From Acetispira formosa (nom. nud.) (GTDB lineage: Bacteria; Desulfobacterota; Desulfarculia; Adiutricales; Adiutricaceae): DNA of 64,000 bases. The translations under genes were made by a program, and so were the position numbers. The DNA lies in the NCBI GenBank assembly GCA_023525915.1, contig CP026657.1, positions 3,496,001-3,560,000 on the forward strand. Direction: 5' to 3'. How positions within the stretch are numbered: the stretch's first letter is position 1; each line of letters opens with the position of its first letter. A model generated the notes under the pieces. That model had not been told where the DNA came from, made no database searches, and saw only the letters and a list, made by a program, of their open reading frames with translations. This document shows, in pieces, positions 33,148 through 44,376 of the stretch.

Positions 33148-34024
33148 TTTTTATATAGTTGACGATGATCGAACTGTTCGGAAAATTCTGGGCAAGATCA
33201 TAGCCGATCATGATTTGGGCCTGGTGGTGGGCGAAGCTGAGGACGGGGCGGCTGCCCAAAAGGAAATCGCCGCCCTCATGCCGGACATCGTTCTCATCGA
33301 CCTTCTGCTGCCGGGGGTGGACGGTATCACTCTGGTAACTTCCCTGAAAAATGATTGCCCCAAAACCTCTTTTGTCATGCTCTCCCAAGTGGCCGATAAG
33401 GACATGGTCGCCAAAGCCTACCAGTCCGGGGTGGACTTTTTTATCAATAAACCCATTAACATCATTGAAGTGGTGTCCGTGATCGGGCAGGTGCATGAGC
33501 GGATGAGCATGCGCAATATCATCCAGTCGCTTAAGGTGGCCATCGGCGGGATTGATTCCCAGCCCAGCCGCGATTCCGGGCGTCCGTCCGAGGAGGTCCG
33601 GCGGCGGCAGATCAAGGGCACCCTGGCCAAGCTGGGCATTCTGGGGGAAAACGGCAGCGAGGATATTGTGGAAATGTGCCTGATGATGCTGGGCAGGACC
33701 TCCGGGCCGGAAACATCCCGGAAGATGAGCGATCAATATGCCCTTCTGGCCAAAAAATACGCCGAGGAGCAGGGTTTGTCAATCAACGCGGCCAGCGTTG
33801 AGCAACGCATTCGCCGGGCCATATCCAAAGCTTTGAACAACACCGCCAACCTTGGGCTGGAAGATTACGGCAATGAATTTTTTGTGGCTTTCAGCAGTTC
33901 CTTTTTTGAATTTACCGAGGTTCGCCGCCAGATGAATTTTATTCGCGGCGTTTCAGACACCCAGGGTAAAATAAGCGCGAAAAAATTCATCGAAGGTCTG
34001 GTGATGCAGGTTCAGAACGAATAG
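33110..34024 (+). CDS. GlnL/YcbB-type response regulator
   Basis: Up to 304 residues; the more likely start is TTG 33137 (AAGGA upstream), giving 295 residues and beginning MKADFYIVDDD. Receiver domain with Asp55 (DIVLIDLLLPG) and the Lys switch in FFINKPINIIEVV. The C-terminal 180 residues match the YcbB domain (KGTLAKLGILGENGSEDIVEM, SINAASVEQRIRRAISKALNNTANLGLEDYGNEFF), a DNA-binding module known from Bacillus GlnL, activator of glutaminase and glutamine transporter genes. No such targets lie nearby. Overlaps and is translationally coupled to the kinase gene. Confidence 0.88.
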   Translation: MSEIRTALKLKADFYIVDDDRTVRKILGKIIADHDLGLVVGEAEDGAAAQKEIAALMPDIVLIDLLLPGVDGITLVTSLKNDCPKTSFVMLSQVADKDMVAKAYQSGVDFFINKPINIIEVVSVIGQVHERMSMRNIIQSLKVAIGGIDSQPSRDSGRPSEEVRRRQIKGTLAKLGILGENGSEDIVEMCLMMLGRTSGPETSRKMSDQYALLAKKYAEEQGLSINAASVEQRIRRAISKALNNTANLGLEDYGNEFFVAFSSSFFEFTEVRRQMNFIRGVSDTQGKISAKKFIEGLVMQVQNE

Positions 34025-34105
34025 TCAAGGAATGCGGCTGGTTCATAGTAGCCCTATAATCCCTGGACCGCATTGACCCGCGGGAAGTCAGCTCAATTTT
34101 GATTA

Positions 34106-34247
34106 GAAGTCATTTCATAAATATCTTTTTGTTCCCTGGCGTCGTTGCGGGAATCTTTTAAATGCTCGAAATATATTGTATATCCTCAGGCTTAAAAAGC
34201 CTTCGCGCCTAGCCAGAAAACATAAATCTTATTTATGAAATGAATTG
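34106..34247. repeat. TA-flanked 141-142-bp MITE, copy T1
   Basis: Inverted ends GAAGTCATTTCATAAATA and TATTTATGAAATGAATTG, bordered by TA on both sides (34104-34105, 34248-34249). The interior GCTTAAAAAGCCTTCGCGCC is shared with copy T2 (57456-57596). The right-hand TA abuts the ligA stop. TA duplication suggests mobilisation by an IS630/mariner-type transposase located elsewhere. Confidence 0.88.
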
Positions 34248-34249
34248 TA

Positions 34250-37047
<2,798 letters not shown>

Positions 37048-37053
37048 TACCTC

Positions 37054-38106
37054 TTACAGTATCAGCATGGCGTCGCCATAGCTGTAAAAATTCATCCCGG
37101 CACTGAGAGCCTCCGCATAGGCCGCCAAAACCCTCTCCCGCCCGGCCAGGGCCGAGACCAGCATCAAAAGGCTGGAACCAGGCAGATGGAAGTTGGTGAT
37201 CAAGCCGTCTACCGCCTTGAAACTGTAGCCCGGCCGGATAAAGATGTCGCCCCAGCCGCTGGCGGCCGAGAGCGAGCCGGACGCGGCCGCCCACTCCAAA
37301 GAGCGCACGGTAGTGGTGCCTACGGCCACCACCGGCCGTCCTTCGGCTTTGGCCCTGTTAACGGCCTCGGCCGTCCCGATCGGGACATCGATGTGTTCAC
37401 TATGGAGGCGGCCTGATTCAAGCTGTTCCCTGGTCAATGGGGCGAAGGTTCCGGCCGACACTTTCAAGGTGACAAAAGCTCGCTGAAAGCCATGCTGCTC
37501 AAGGCTCTTCAGCATTTCGCCGGTGAAATGCAGCCCGGCCGTGGGCGCGGCCACAGCCCCCGGTGTTTTGCCATAAACAGTCTGATAGCGGGAGCGGTCC
37601 TCCGGCCCGTCGGGCCGTTTGATGTAGGTGGGCAGAGGCACATGGCCAATAGCTTCCAGCACCTCAACCGGCTTTCGCTGGAAGTGGAACCTTATCAGCC
37701 GCTGACCGGCCTCATTCACATCCAGAACCTCGCCATTAAGCCGCTCATCCGTACCTTCACGGCTGAAGACCAACTCCGCGCCGGGCTTGATTCTGCGGCC
37801 GGGCTGCGCCAGGCACCACAGATCGTAATCACCGGCCTCCGCGCCCGCCTCGGGCGGCTGAAGGATAAAAGCCTCCACCTGTCCGCCGCTGCCGGGTTTC
37901 ATGCCCCTGAGGCGGGCGGGCGTGACCCGCACCTCGTTAAAGATCAGAAGGGCCCGGTCCGGCAGAAGTCCCGGCAGGCCATCGAAAGGGCCAATGGAGA
38001 CGCTTTCCCGGCTTCTGTCCAGAAGCATCAATCGGGACGCGCCACGCTTTTCCGGGGGCTTCTGGGCAATCCGCTCGGCGGGGAGGTCAAACATATATGG
38101 TGTCAT
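37054..38106 (-). CDS. queA: tRNA ribosyltransferase-isomerase QueA (queuosine pathway)
   Basis: 350 residues from the ATG at 38104-38106 (MTPYMFDLPAERIAQKPPEKRGASRLMLLDR), which best matches the family N-terminus; the frame is open to 38160. Signatures: LLIFNEVRVTPARLRG, YQTVYGKTPGAVAAPTAGLHFT, FVTLKVSAGTFAPL, GTTTVRSLEWAA, DGLITNFHLPGSSLLMLVSAL. Uses S-adenosylmethionine to turn preQ1 in tRNA into epoxyqueuosine. A ribosome site is weak, so the start is moderately sure. Lies 31 bases behind the MATE gene. Confidence 0.95.
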   Translation of the reverse strand: MTPYMFDLPAERIAQKPPEKRGASRLMLLDRSRESVSIGPFDGLPGLLPDRALLIFNEVRVTPARLRGMKPGSGGQVEAFILQPPEAGAEAGDYDLWCLAQPGRRIKPGAELVFSREGTDERLNGEVLDVNEAGQRLIRFHFQRKPVEVLEAIGHVPLPTYIKRPDGPEDRSRYQTVYGKTPGAVAAPTAGLHFTGEMLKSLEQHGFQRAFVTLKVSAGTFAPLTREQLESGRLHSEHIDVPIGTAEAVNRAKAEGRPVVAVGTTTVRSLEWAAASGSLSAASGWGDIFIRPGYSFKAVDGLITNFHLPGSSLLMLVSALAGRERVLAAYAEALSAGMNFYSYGDAMLIL

Positions 38107-38137
38107 TTCAGGCAGAATATTCACAGTATCACCGCAT

Positions 38138-39595
38138 TTAATCAATGGACGCCCCTTCAATGACCCGCATGCTCTTCCACTTGCCCTGCCGGTAACGCCA
38201 GCCGCCGACGGCCGTCAGGACCAGGATATAAAAGACATAGGCCGCCCAGAGAGTGTAAATGGTGGCATGGCCGGAAATGGACAGCACCCAGACCGGCAGC
38301 GCCATAAAGAACACGCCGCAAATACCCATAACCGCCATGGGGAAAAACACGTCGCCCGCTCCGCTCAAGGCCCCGAAGCAGCAGAGGTAGATGCCGTCGA
38401 AAATAGTGTAGACAACCACAAAGCGCAAGAGAATTACGCCAAGGTCCATAATCATGGCCACGGTTTCAGGGTCATAGCTGTCGGCCATGAAAAGACTCAG
38501 GAGCGGCCGGGGGAAGACCAGAAAAAGTGTGGTCATGATTACCAGATAAAGGCTGCTGATGCCCACCCCGCTGACCACGGCTTCGCGGGCTTCTTCGGGC
38601 TTGCCCTTGCCGATGGATTGCCCCACCAGGATGCTGATGGTCGCCCCCACCCCGATCATCGGGAAAAAGGAAATAGCTTCAATGGAGAAAACGATATTGT
38701 TGGCCGCCAGATAAAGCTCGCCCAGGCGGCCGATGATGAACGCGAAGAAGGTGAAAGCGGCCAGTTCCAGGAAACGCTGGAAGCCGCCGGGAGCGCCAAA
38801 CTTTATCATGCGTTTCAAAAGGGAAAGGTCAATGGCCCTGGCTTTGAAAATATCATGGCTCTTTTCCATTTTCCGATTGAAGATAAGCAGAATAAACAGT
38901 CCGGTGGTGACGAACCAGGAAATCACCGTGGCCACCCCGGCCCCGACAATGCCCCATTCCGGCAGGATCTGAACCCCGCCGATGGTCACCCCGAAGACCA
39001 TGCCGCAAGTCAGGGGAATGTTGACAAACGCGCCCAGAAGGTTGCCCCACATGACGATACGGGTGCGCCCCAGCCCGGCCAGGAAGGAGCTCATGGCGAA
39101 ATAGGCCAGATTGACCACTGTGGGCACGGCCAGAATCCGGTAATAGGTGACTTCAAGAGCCTGCACATTTTCCGGGTGGCCGCCCATTCTGAAAATCCAG
39201 GGGGCCAGGAAATAGGTCAGGCCAATAAGAACACCGGCCACAACCGCCAGATATAGTCCCTGCCACAGGGCGGCCGCCGCCCTGGCCGGGCGGCCAGCGC
39301 CGGTATACTGGGCAGTGAAGACACTGACGTAGGCCACCAGGCCCTGAAAGAACGAACTGACCGTCACCACCATAACACCGGCCGGGAGCGAGGCGGCAAT
39401 GGATTCCATTGAATAGTGGCTGAGAAAGAGCCGGTCCGTGAACAGCATGGCGGACACGGAGATATTGGAGGCCACCAGCGGCAGGCAGATTCTAAGAATA
39501 TGGCTATAGCCGTTGGGTCCGCGCCACCTTTTGCGGGGGGCCATCGATCTGATGACTGACCAGAGACTGTCTTTTTTTTGATTTTCCGATTGCAT
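38138..39595 (-). CDS. MATE-family multidrug/cation efflux transporter
   Basis: 485 residues, twelve membrane helices in two homologous bundles. Typical MATE segments: ILRICLPLVASNISVSAMLFTDRLFLSHYSMESIAAS, YFRILAVP-like loop (YYRILAVPTVVNLAYFAMSSFLAGLGRTR), and in the second half GAPGGFQRFLELAAFTFFAFIIGRLG and VGATISILVGQSIGKGKPEEA. Exports organic cations or metabolites against a Na+ or H+ gradient; the substrate cannot be told from sequence. GAGAGGA precedes the ATG. First gene of the run that continues with queA. Confidence 0.93.
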   Translation of the reverse strand: MQSENQKKDSLWSVIRSMAPRKRWRGPNGYSHILRICLPLVASNISVSAMLFTDRLFLSHYSMESIAASLPAGVMVVTVSSFFQGLVAYVSVFTAQYTGAGRPARAAAALWQGLYLAVVAGVLIGLTYFLAPWIFRMGGHPENVQALEVTYYRILAVPTVVNLAYFAMSSFLAGLGRTRIVMWGNLLGAFVNIPLTCGMVFGVTIGGVQILPEWGIVGAGVATVISWFVTTGLFILLIFNRKMEKSHDIFKARAIDLSLLKRMIKFGAPGGFQRFLELAAFTFFAFIIGRLGELYLAANNIVFSIEAISFFPMIGVGATISILVGQSIGKGKPEEAREAVVSGVGISSLYLVIMTTLFLVFPRPLLSLFMADSYDPETVAMIMDLGVILLRFVVVYTIFDGIYLCCFGALSGAGDVFFPMAVMGICGVFFMALPVWVLSISGHATIYTLWAAYVFYILVLTAVGGWRYRQGKWKSMRVIEGASID

Positions 39596-39704
39596 GGCGT
39601 CCTCTCTTCAATGCAATCGAACATACTATCATTAAAAAAATCTCTTTTCAATCAGGTAACTTTTGACGCCAGGGTAACGCTCGAAACAGCCCAAGGTAAA
39701 ACCC

Positions 39705-39855
39705 GGAGGGCGGGGCGGTGAGATATCTCCCGAGTGGCCCCCGATTTTTCTCTTATTCCCGGCCGGGTGGCTTCAGCGGCGTTCTGTTTGTCCGTGCCCG
39801 TCCGGGGAGCAAAAATCGTGGCCCCCTCTGGAGAAATCTCACCGCCCCGCCCTCC
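39705..39855. repeat. 150-bp inverted-repeat element, copy L1
   Basis: Arms of about 26 bases (GGAGGGCGGGGCGGTGAG left, CTCACCGCCCCGCCCTCC right) enclose CCCGGCCGGGTGGC, TGTTTGTCCGTGCCCGTCCG and GGGAGCAAAA. The interior recurs inverted in L2. Confidence 0.7.
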
Positions 39856-39920
39856 TGGTCCAGGTTGGCTCATGTAAGAAAACCGCAACCGTTATCCTTA
39901 CCAAAGGCCGACACTGACCA

Positions 39921-40066
39921 GGCCGGGCGGGCGAAAAACTTTCTGTAAGTCGCTCGTAATTTTGCTCCCCGGGCGGGCGCGGACAAACAAGCCTCCAACG
40001 CTGTCACCCGGCCGGGAATACGAGAAAATTACGAGCGACGTCAGAAAATTTTTCGCCCGCCCGGCC
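39921..40066. repeat. 150-bp inverted-repeat element, copy L2
   Basis: Arms GGCCGGGCGGGCGAAAAA and TTTTTCGCCCGCCCGGCC extend inward to GTCGCTCGTAATTTT/AAAATTACGAGCGAC, near-perfect over 40 bases. Core CCCGGGCGGGCGCGGACAAA matches L1 inverted. The neighbouring MATE and GGDEF genes are both on the minus strand. Confidence 0.7.
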
Positions 40067-40105
40067 GGGTTTTACCTTTGCCGTCCGCAAGCGATTGCCT
40101 CGCCT

Positions 40106-41494
40106 TCATTCTGGAGAGTCCGTCCAGTCTGAAGCGCGCCGCATTTTTTCCCTGGCATAGCGATTGTTCTTCTGCTCATACATCTTCTGGTCCGCGTGGA
40201 TGATGAGGTTGTCTATGGTTGAGCCGTCATCCGGATATGAGGCTTCACCGGTGCTGAAACTCAGAAAAATATCCTTGCCGCCGACCGCAATAATAGGTTT
40301 GGCAAATTCCTCGGCCACATTCCGCCAGAATTTGTCCTCCCTTTCCGGCAACAGCTCATTGCCGTGCCGCACCATGACGAACTCGTCGCCGCCGACGCGG
40401 GCGAATATAGATTTGCCGTTCAGGCTGCGCCACATGCGCACCGTGAACTCTTTGAGAACATAATCTCCCACGTCATGGCCATAGGTGTCGTTGATGGGCT
40501 TGAAATAGTTCAGATCAAGATAATAAAGTTTGAAACTTTTTTCCTTCAGAACCAGCTTATCCAGCTCATGAAATAAACCCTGCCGGTTCAGAAGGCCGGT
40601 GAGCGCGTCAGTCCTGATCATTCGCTCCAGGCCGTTCTTCATGGCCTTGAGCGCGATGTTATTCTGAATAATCACGATTATCAGCACATTGATGGCCAGA
40701 CCGATGAAAATAAGGATCCAGTTTTCGGAATTTGAATACCAGCGATTAGTGGTGGCCACCCGGAAATGCCAGGTGGCGTTGAGAATGGGAATATCTTCTT
40801 CAATATAACGGTCGCCGCGCTTGATGGGCTCGCCGCCATGGGCGATGATCTGCCGTTCATTATCATCAGGATTGGTGCGCCAGATTTCGTAGCTCAACCC
40901 CTGCTTCACCAGGGTCTCCAGCCCCGCGCCATTGAGGACCTCAGGATATTTCAAGGTGACTGAAACCAGCCCCCAAAAACGCCGGTCATTGTCACTTTCC
41001 TCCAGCCAGACCGGGAGCCGCCCCACCAGGGCCCGGCCCCCCTGAATCAGCTCAAAGGGGCCGCCGAAGACCAGCTGCCCTTTCTCCACAGCCAGGCGGG
41101 CTTCCGTGTTGCCCTTGCCCTCACCCAGAAGGCTATAGCCAAGCACCCTTTCATTGCCTTTCAGAGGATAGACGCCGGAAACCACGCCCTCAGGGGCCAC
41201 CAGGATATTCAATATGGCCGGATCGTCCACAATGGTGGCGGCAACCTTCTCAAAATTCGCTATTTCACCATTGTTCTGAATCACCAGGGCGGCCAGGGCC
41301 TGGGTTTTATAAAGCAATTTGGATACAACTTCATTTATGGAAATGCTCTTTTCAATTATGACCCGCTCCATGGTCACTTTTTCAAGGTCATATTTGTTCT
41401 TGATGGTGACGCCTATCAGCAAGGAGCAGAGAAACAGACTAAGGAGAAGGACGACGGCCGCCTTGGGCGATATTTTCCGGCTTTCGTTAAGCAT
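40106..41494 (-). CDS. Diguanylate cyclase (GGDEF) with periplasmic CHASE-like sensor
   Basis: 462 residues from ATG 41492-41494 (GGAG six bases upstream; longer frame unlikely). Membrane helices at about 13-33 and 277-297 bracket a CHASE-like extracytoplasmic domain (TQALAALVIQNNGEIANFEKVAATIVDDPAI, LGYSLLGEGKGNTEARLAVEKGQLVFGGPFEL). The cytosolic GGDEF domain (about 315-455) is intact: RTDALTGLLNRQGLF, DLNYFKPINDTYGHDVGDYVL, ARVGGDEFVMV. The inhibitory RxxD site expected five residues before GGDEF is absent (GKSIFARVGGDEF). Predicted to make cyclic di-GMP in response to a periplasmic ligand. Transcribed alone. Confidence 0.92.
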   Translation of the reverse strand: MLNESRKISPKAAVVLLLSLFLCSLLIGVTIKNKYDLEKVTMERVIIEKSISINEVVSKLLYKTQALAALVIQNNGEIANFEKVAATIVDDPAILNILVAPEGVVSGVYPLKGNERVLGYSLLGEGKGNTEARLAVEKGQLVFGGPFELIQGGRALVGRLPVWLEESDNDRRFWGLVSVTLKYPEVLNGAGLETLVKQGLSYEIWRTNPDDNERQIIAHGGEPIKRGDRYIEEDIPILNATWHFRVATTNRWYSNSENWILIFIGLAINVLIIVIIQNNIALKAMKNGLERMIRTDALTGLLNRQGLFHELDKLVLKEKSFKLYYLDLNYFKPINDTYGHDVGDYVLKEFTVRMWRSLNGKSIFARVGGDEFVMVRHGNELLPEREDKFWRNVAEEFAKPIIAVGGKDIFLSFSTGEASYPDDGSTIDNLIIHADQKMYEQKNNRYAREKMRRASDWTDSPE

Positions 41495-42003
41495 TTTATT
41501 CTCCATTGAAAAAACTAACATTTGGAGGTGGTTCAATTTTATATGTGAATATTGAGAAGCCAGATATTTTGACAATCCGATAAAAGGGGACGGTACATAC
41601 ATACCAGTCGAAAATTGATAACTGTTCGGCGTAGCTTTATGCTGTATGTTTGATATGAAGCTGCCTGGAGCCAAACGGCAACCCTTTATATTCTTATTAT
41701 AAACAAATTTCAGATAAGTATGTAACTTTTTTCATGGAAACCGGATAATAATATGTCTATTGCATTAGGCGACTGGATTTGTGGGAAAATTTTCCCGGAT
41801 GTGATATGATTGATTAGTTAATGATGTAGAATTATAAACTGAATCCTCAAATGGCGTCCCAAGAACGGTCCCGCGAGAGTATCGGGGCCGTGATGAGGCC
41901 TTGGCCTTCGGCCTGGCCGCTCTGTTATGATATTTCCCTTCACCAGAGCAACCCCAACGCGCCGCTTTAATCCGCCGGTGCTTTAACTTGAAAAGGAGTT
42001 TAT
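41495..42003. other. Non-coding gap upstream of the PfpI gene
   Basis: Divergent gap of about 510 bases. A GGCC-rich hairpin (GGCCTTGGCCTTCGGCCTGG at 41898-41917) is the only structure noted. The first 300 bases are AT-rich with no recognised site. No gene is supported. Confidence 0.5.
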
Positions 42004-42591
42004 ATGGGAGCGAAAAAGATTCTGGTACTGGTCGGAGACTTCGTTGAAGATTATGAGATCATGGTGCCCTTTCAGGCCCTTCAGGCCGTGGGACATGAAG
42101 TTTACGCCGTCTGCCCTGGAAAGAAGGCGGGCGAGCAGGTTCGCACCGCCATTCATGATTTTGAAGGCGACCAGACCTATTCTGAAAAGCCCGGCCACAA
42201 TTTTACCCTCAATGCCGACTTCGACGCGGTTAAGACGGAAAATTATGACGCCCTGTTGATCCCCGGCGGCCGCGCCCCGGAATATTTGAGGCTCAACGCC
42301 CGCGTTCTGGAAATTGTGCGGGATTTCGACGCGGCCAAAAAACCCATGGCCGCCATTTGCCACGGCCCGCAGATTCTGGTTTCGGCCGGAGTTCTCAAAG
42401 GCCGCACCAGCACGGCTTATCCGGCCGTTCAGCCTGACGTGGTGGACGCGGGCGGCACCTGGTGCGCGGTCAATGACACGGCCAGCAATTCCTGTATCGA
42501 TGGCAATCTGGTCACGGCCCCGGCCTGGCCGGCCCATCCGGCCTGGATCAGGGATTTTTTGAAAGTGCTGGGCACTAAAATCGAACTCTGA
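42004..42591 (+). CDS. DJ-1/PfpI-family protein (YhbO-like)
   Basis: 195 residues, single class-I glutamine-amidotransferase-like domain. Nucleophile Cys119 with the adjacent His120 in [11 protein letters not shown], elbow Glu in [11 protein letters not shown], and [11 protein letters not shown]. This group (PfpI, YhbO, YajL) includes stress proteins with peptidase or glyoxalase/deglycase-like activity; the exact activity is unresolved. AAGGAG precedes the ATG. A strong two-way terminator follows, so it is monocistronic. Confidence 0.92.
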   Translation: MGAKKILVLVGDFVEDYEIMVPFQALQAVGHEVYAVCPGKKAGEQVRTAIHDFEGDQTYSEKPGHNFTLNADFDAVKTENYDALLIPGGRAPEYLRLNARVLEIVRDFDAAKKPMAAICHGPQILVSAGVLKGRTSTAYPAVQPDVVDAGGTWCAVNDTASNSCIDGNLVTAPAWPAHPAWIRDFLKVLGTKIEL

Positions 42592-42611
42592 AATACAACC
42601 GCCGCCATAGT

Positions 42612-42664
42612 AAAAAACTCTCCCGGACGGAAGCCGAAAGGCTTCTTATCCGGGAGAGTTTTTT
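42612..42664. terminator. Bidirectional intrinsic terminator
   Basis: AAAAAACTCTCCCGGA and TCCGGGAGAGTTTTTT pair around a second GAAGCC/GGCTTC hairpin. It lies between convergent pfpI-like and stomatin-like genes and has U runs on both strands. Confidence 0.9.
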
Positions 42665-42693
42665 AGGAAAACAGTCCTGTCAGTGAGAGCGGG

Positions 42694-43638
42694 CTATTTT
42701 TTGCCTTCCGGCTTTTTATTGTTTTCCAGCACCTGCTTGCCCACTGCCACTATGGAAGCGATATCCGCCACATTGGTTGGAATAATCATGGTGTTGTTGG
42801 TTTTGGCCAGTTTCCCGAATTCACCCAAGTAAGCCTCGGCAATGCGAAGGGAGACGGCGTCCTCGCCGCCGGGAGTGCCAATGGCCTCAGCCACCATCTT
42901 CAGACCGGTGGCCGTAGCCTCGGCCACCAGACGAATCTGGGCGGCTTCACCCTCGGCTTCATTTATCAGCTTCTGTTTTTCACCTTCGGATATATTTATC
43001 TTGGCCTGTTTCTCGCCGTCGGCCCGATTTATCTCGGCCTGGCGCTCGCCTTCGGAGCGGGCGATTTCAGCCCGCTTCTCACGCTCGGCCCGCATATACT
43101 GCTCCATGGCGTCCTTGATGCTCTGCGGCGGCGTGATGTTGCGCACCTCATAGCGGTTGACCTTGATGCCCCAGGGCTCGGAGGCCTTGTCCACCGCGTC
43201 GATAATGTCGGCGTTAATAGTTTCGCGCTCTTCAAAGGTACGGTCCAGCTCGAGCTTGCCGATGACGCTGCGCATGGTGGTCTGGGAAATCTGAATGGCG
43301 GCGAAGTGATAATTATCAACGCCGTAGCTGGCTTTTTTGGGGTCCATAACCGTCATGTAAAGAACGCCGTCCACCTCCACCGAGATGTTGTCGCGGGTGA
43401 TGCAGATCTGCGATGGAACGTCAATAACCTGCTCTTTGAGGGTATGCTTGTAAGCAACGCGATCCAGGAAAGGCAAGAGCAGATGAAAGCCGGAGACCAG
43501 AGTGGCGTGATACTTGCCAAGCCGCTCGACCACAAAAGCCTCGTTCTGCGGCACGATGCGCACATATTTCACAAAGAGGAAGATCAGAAAGACCGCCCCG
43601 ATTATCAGAATCAGCAGTGATGGATCCAATTTAAACAT
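42694..43638 (-). CDS. Stomatin/QmcA-like SPFH membrane protein
   Basis: 314 residues from ATG 43636-43638 with AAAGGAG five bases upstream; the in-frame extension to 43833 is translated repeat sequence. N-terminal helix (about 6-25), SPFH domain (VPQNEAFVVERLGKYHATLVSGFHLLLPFLDRVAYKHTLKEQVIDVPSQ), then a long Ala/Glu-rich coiled coil (RAEREKRAEIARSEGERQAEINRADGEK) and a C-terminal hydrophobic stretch. Such proteins oligomerise into membrane microdomain scaffolds and pair with NfeD proteins, as here with the gene just upstream. Confidence 0.93.
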   Translation of the reverse strand: MFKLDPSLLILIIGAVFLIFLFVKYVRIVPQNEAFVVERLGKYHATLVSGFHLLLPFLDRVAYKHTLKEQVIDVPSQICITRDNISVEVDGVLYMTVMDPKKASYGVDNYHFAAIQISQTTMRSVIGKLELDRTFEERETINADIIDAVDKASEPWGIKVNRYEVRNITPPQSIKDAMEQYMRAEREKRAEIARSEGERQAEINRADGEKQAKINISEGEKQKLINEAEGEAAQIRLVAEATATGLKMVAEAIGTPGGEDAVSLRIAEAYLGEFGKLAKTNNTMIIPTNVADIASIVAVGKQVLENNKKPEGKK

Positions 43639-43693
43639 AAAGTCTCCTTTGTTATAGCTTCTGAGCGGAGGTAAAAGCCGGGGTTCATTTACC

Positions 43694-43867
43694 CGGCAAT
43701 TCTCAACGTAGACGGCAAATTCAAAATAGCGGGTCGACCCACAGGGGAGACGGAGCGCCAGCGACTGGTTTTTACGGTAAAATAGCAACTCGCGAAACAA
43801 AAACCACGCTTTTTGTGCAGCTGCGCGCCACAAGTTCAGGGAAAAAAGTTTACTTTGAGAATTGCTG
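43694..43867 (-). repeat. 174-bp MITE-like element, copy M3, with target duplication
   Basis: Ends CGGCAATTCTCAACGTAG and TACTTTGAGAATTGCTG, hairpin and core inverted relative to M1. Flanks TCATTTACC (43685-43693) and TCATTTCCC (43868-43876) match at eight of nine positions; the right-hand flank includes the nfeD stop codon. The element thus separates nfeD from the stomatin gene without breaking either. Confidence 0.88.
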
Positions 43868-44323
43868 TCATTTCCCGACAGTGAGGGTCAGGCCTTCCAG
43901 AGAGCGCACCAGAACCCGGTCGCCCGCTGGAAAGACAGCCTCACTTTCGGTGCGGGCCTGCCAGTTGGTGCCGTTGAGTTCGACCAGCCCCGGCCGGCCG
44001 GGGCCGATCTCCTTCACCACCACGACTTCGCGGCCGACATACTGGCTGGAGAAAACTGAATCTTCAATATTGTCATTTTTGGCCAGCCGCCCTTCAAACA
44101 GAGATTTCATCCGCTTTCTGAGCATCAGGAGGCTGATGACGGAGACGGCCATAAAAATCAGCCATTGAAACACGGCCGGGAAAGGCATGAAGAGCATGAC
44201 AATGGCCGAAGCCCAGGCCCCCAAACCAAAAAACATCAGAAAAAAACCTGGAGTCAGTGCCTCCAGCACAAAAAAAATCACTCCGGCGATGAACCAGAAG
44301 AGGGTGGCATTTAATCCGAACAT
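43868..44323 (-). CDS. NfeD-family membrane protein
   Basis: 151 residues from the ATG at 44321-44323 (GTGGAG upstream; an ATG 27 bases earlier is in frame). Three to four membrane helices (about 8-25, 32-52, 54-75), then a C-terminal OB-fold beta-barrel (YVGREVVVVKEIGPGRPGLVELNGTNWQARTESEAVFPAGDRVLVRSLEGLTLTV). Short NfeD1b-type protein without the protease domain, the standard partner of stomatin/QmcA. Cotranscription with the stomatin gene must pass through repeat M3. Confidence 0.92.
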   Translation of the reverse strand: MFGLNATLFWFIAGVIFFVLEALTPGFFLMFFGLGAWASAIVMLFMPFPAVFQWLIFMAVSVISLLMLRKRMKSLFEGRLAKNDNIEDSVFSSQYVGREVVVVKEIGPGRPGLVELNGTNWQARTESEAVFPAGDRVLVRSLEGLTLTVGK

Positions 44324-44376
44324 CTCCACAAAACACCTCCAAACCGCCAAGTGAATTCCGGCGGAAGACTCTGGCC

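Larger units (their letters stand above)
39596..40105. other. Non-coding gap with two large inverted-repeat elements
   Basis: Contains the related elements at 39705-39855 and 39921-40066 and no supported gene. CCAAGGTAAAACCCGG (about 39690) and its inverse CCGGGTTTTACCTTTGCC (40065 region) frame the pair. Confidence 0.7.

Noticed and set aside
37901-39256. Plus-strand reading frame of 451 codons, rich in His/Gln/Gly
   Set aside because: Antisense to the MATE gene and queA, which have strong family motifs. Composition is typical of reverse-complement GC-rich coding DNA.
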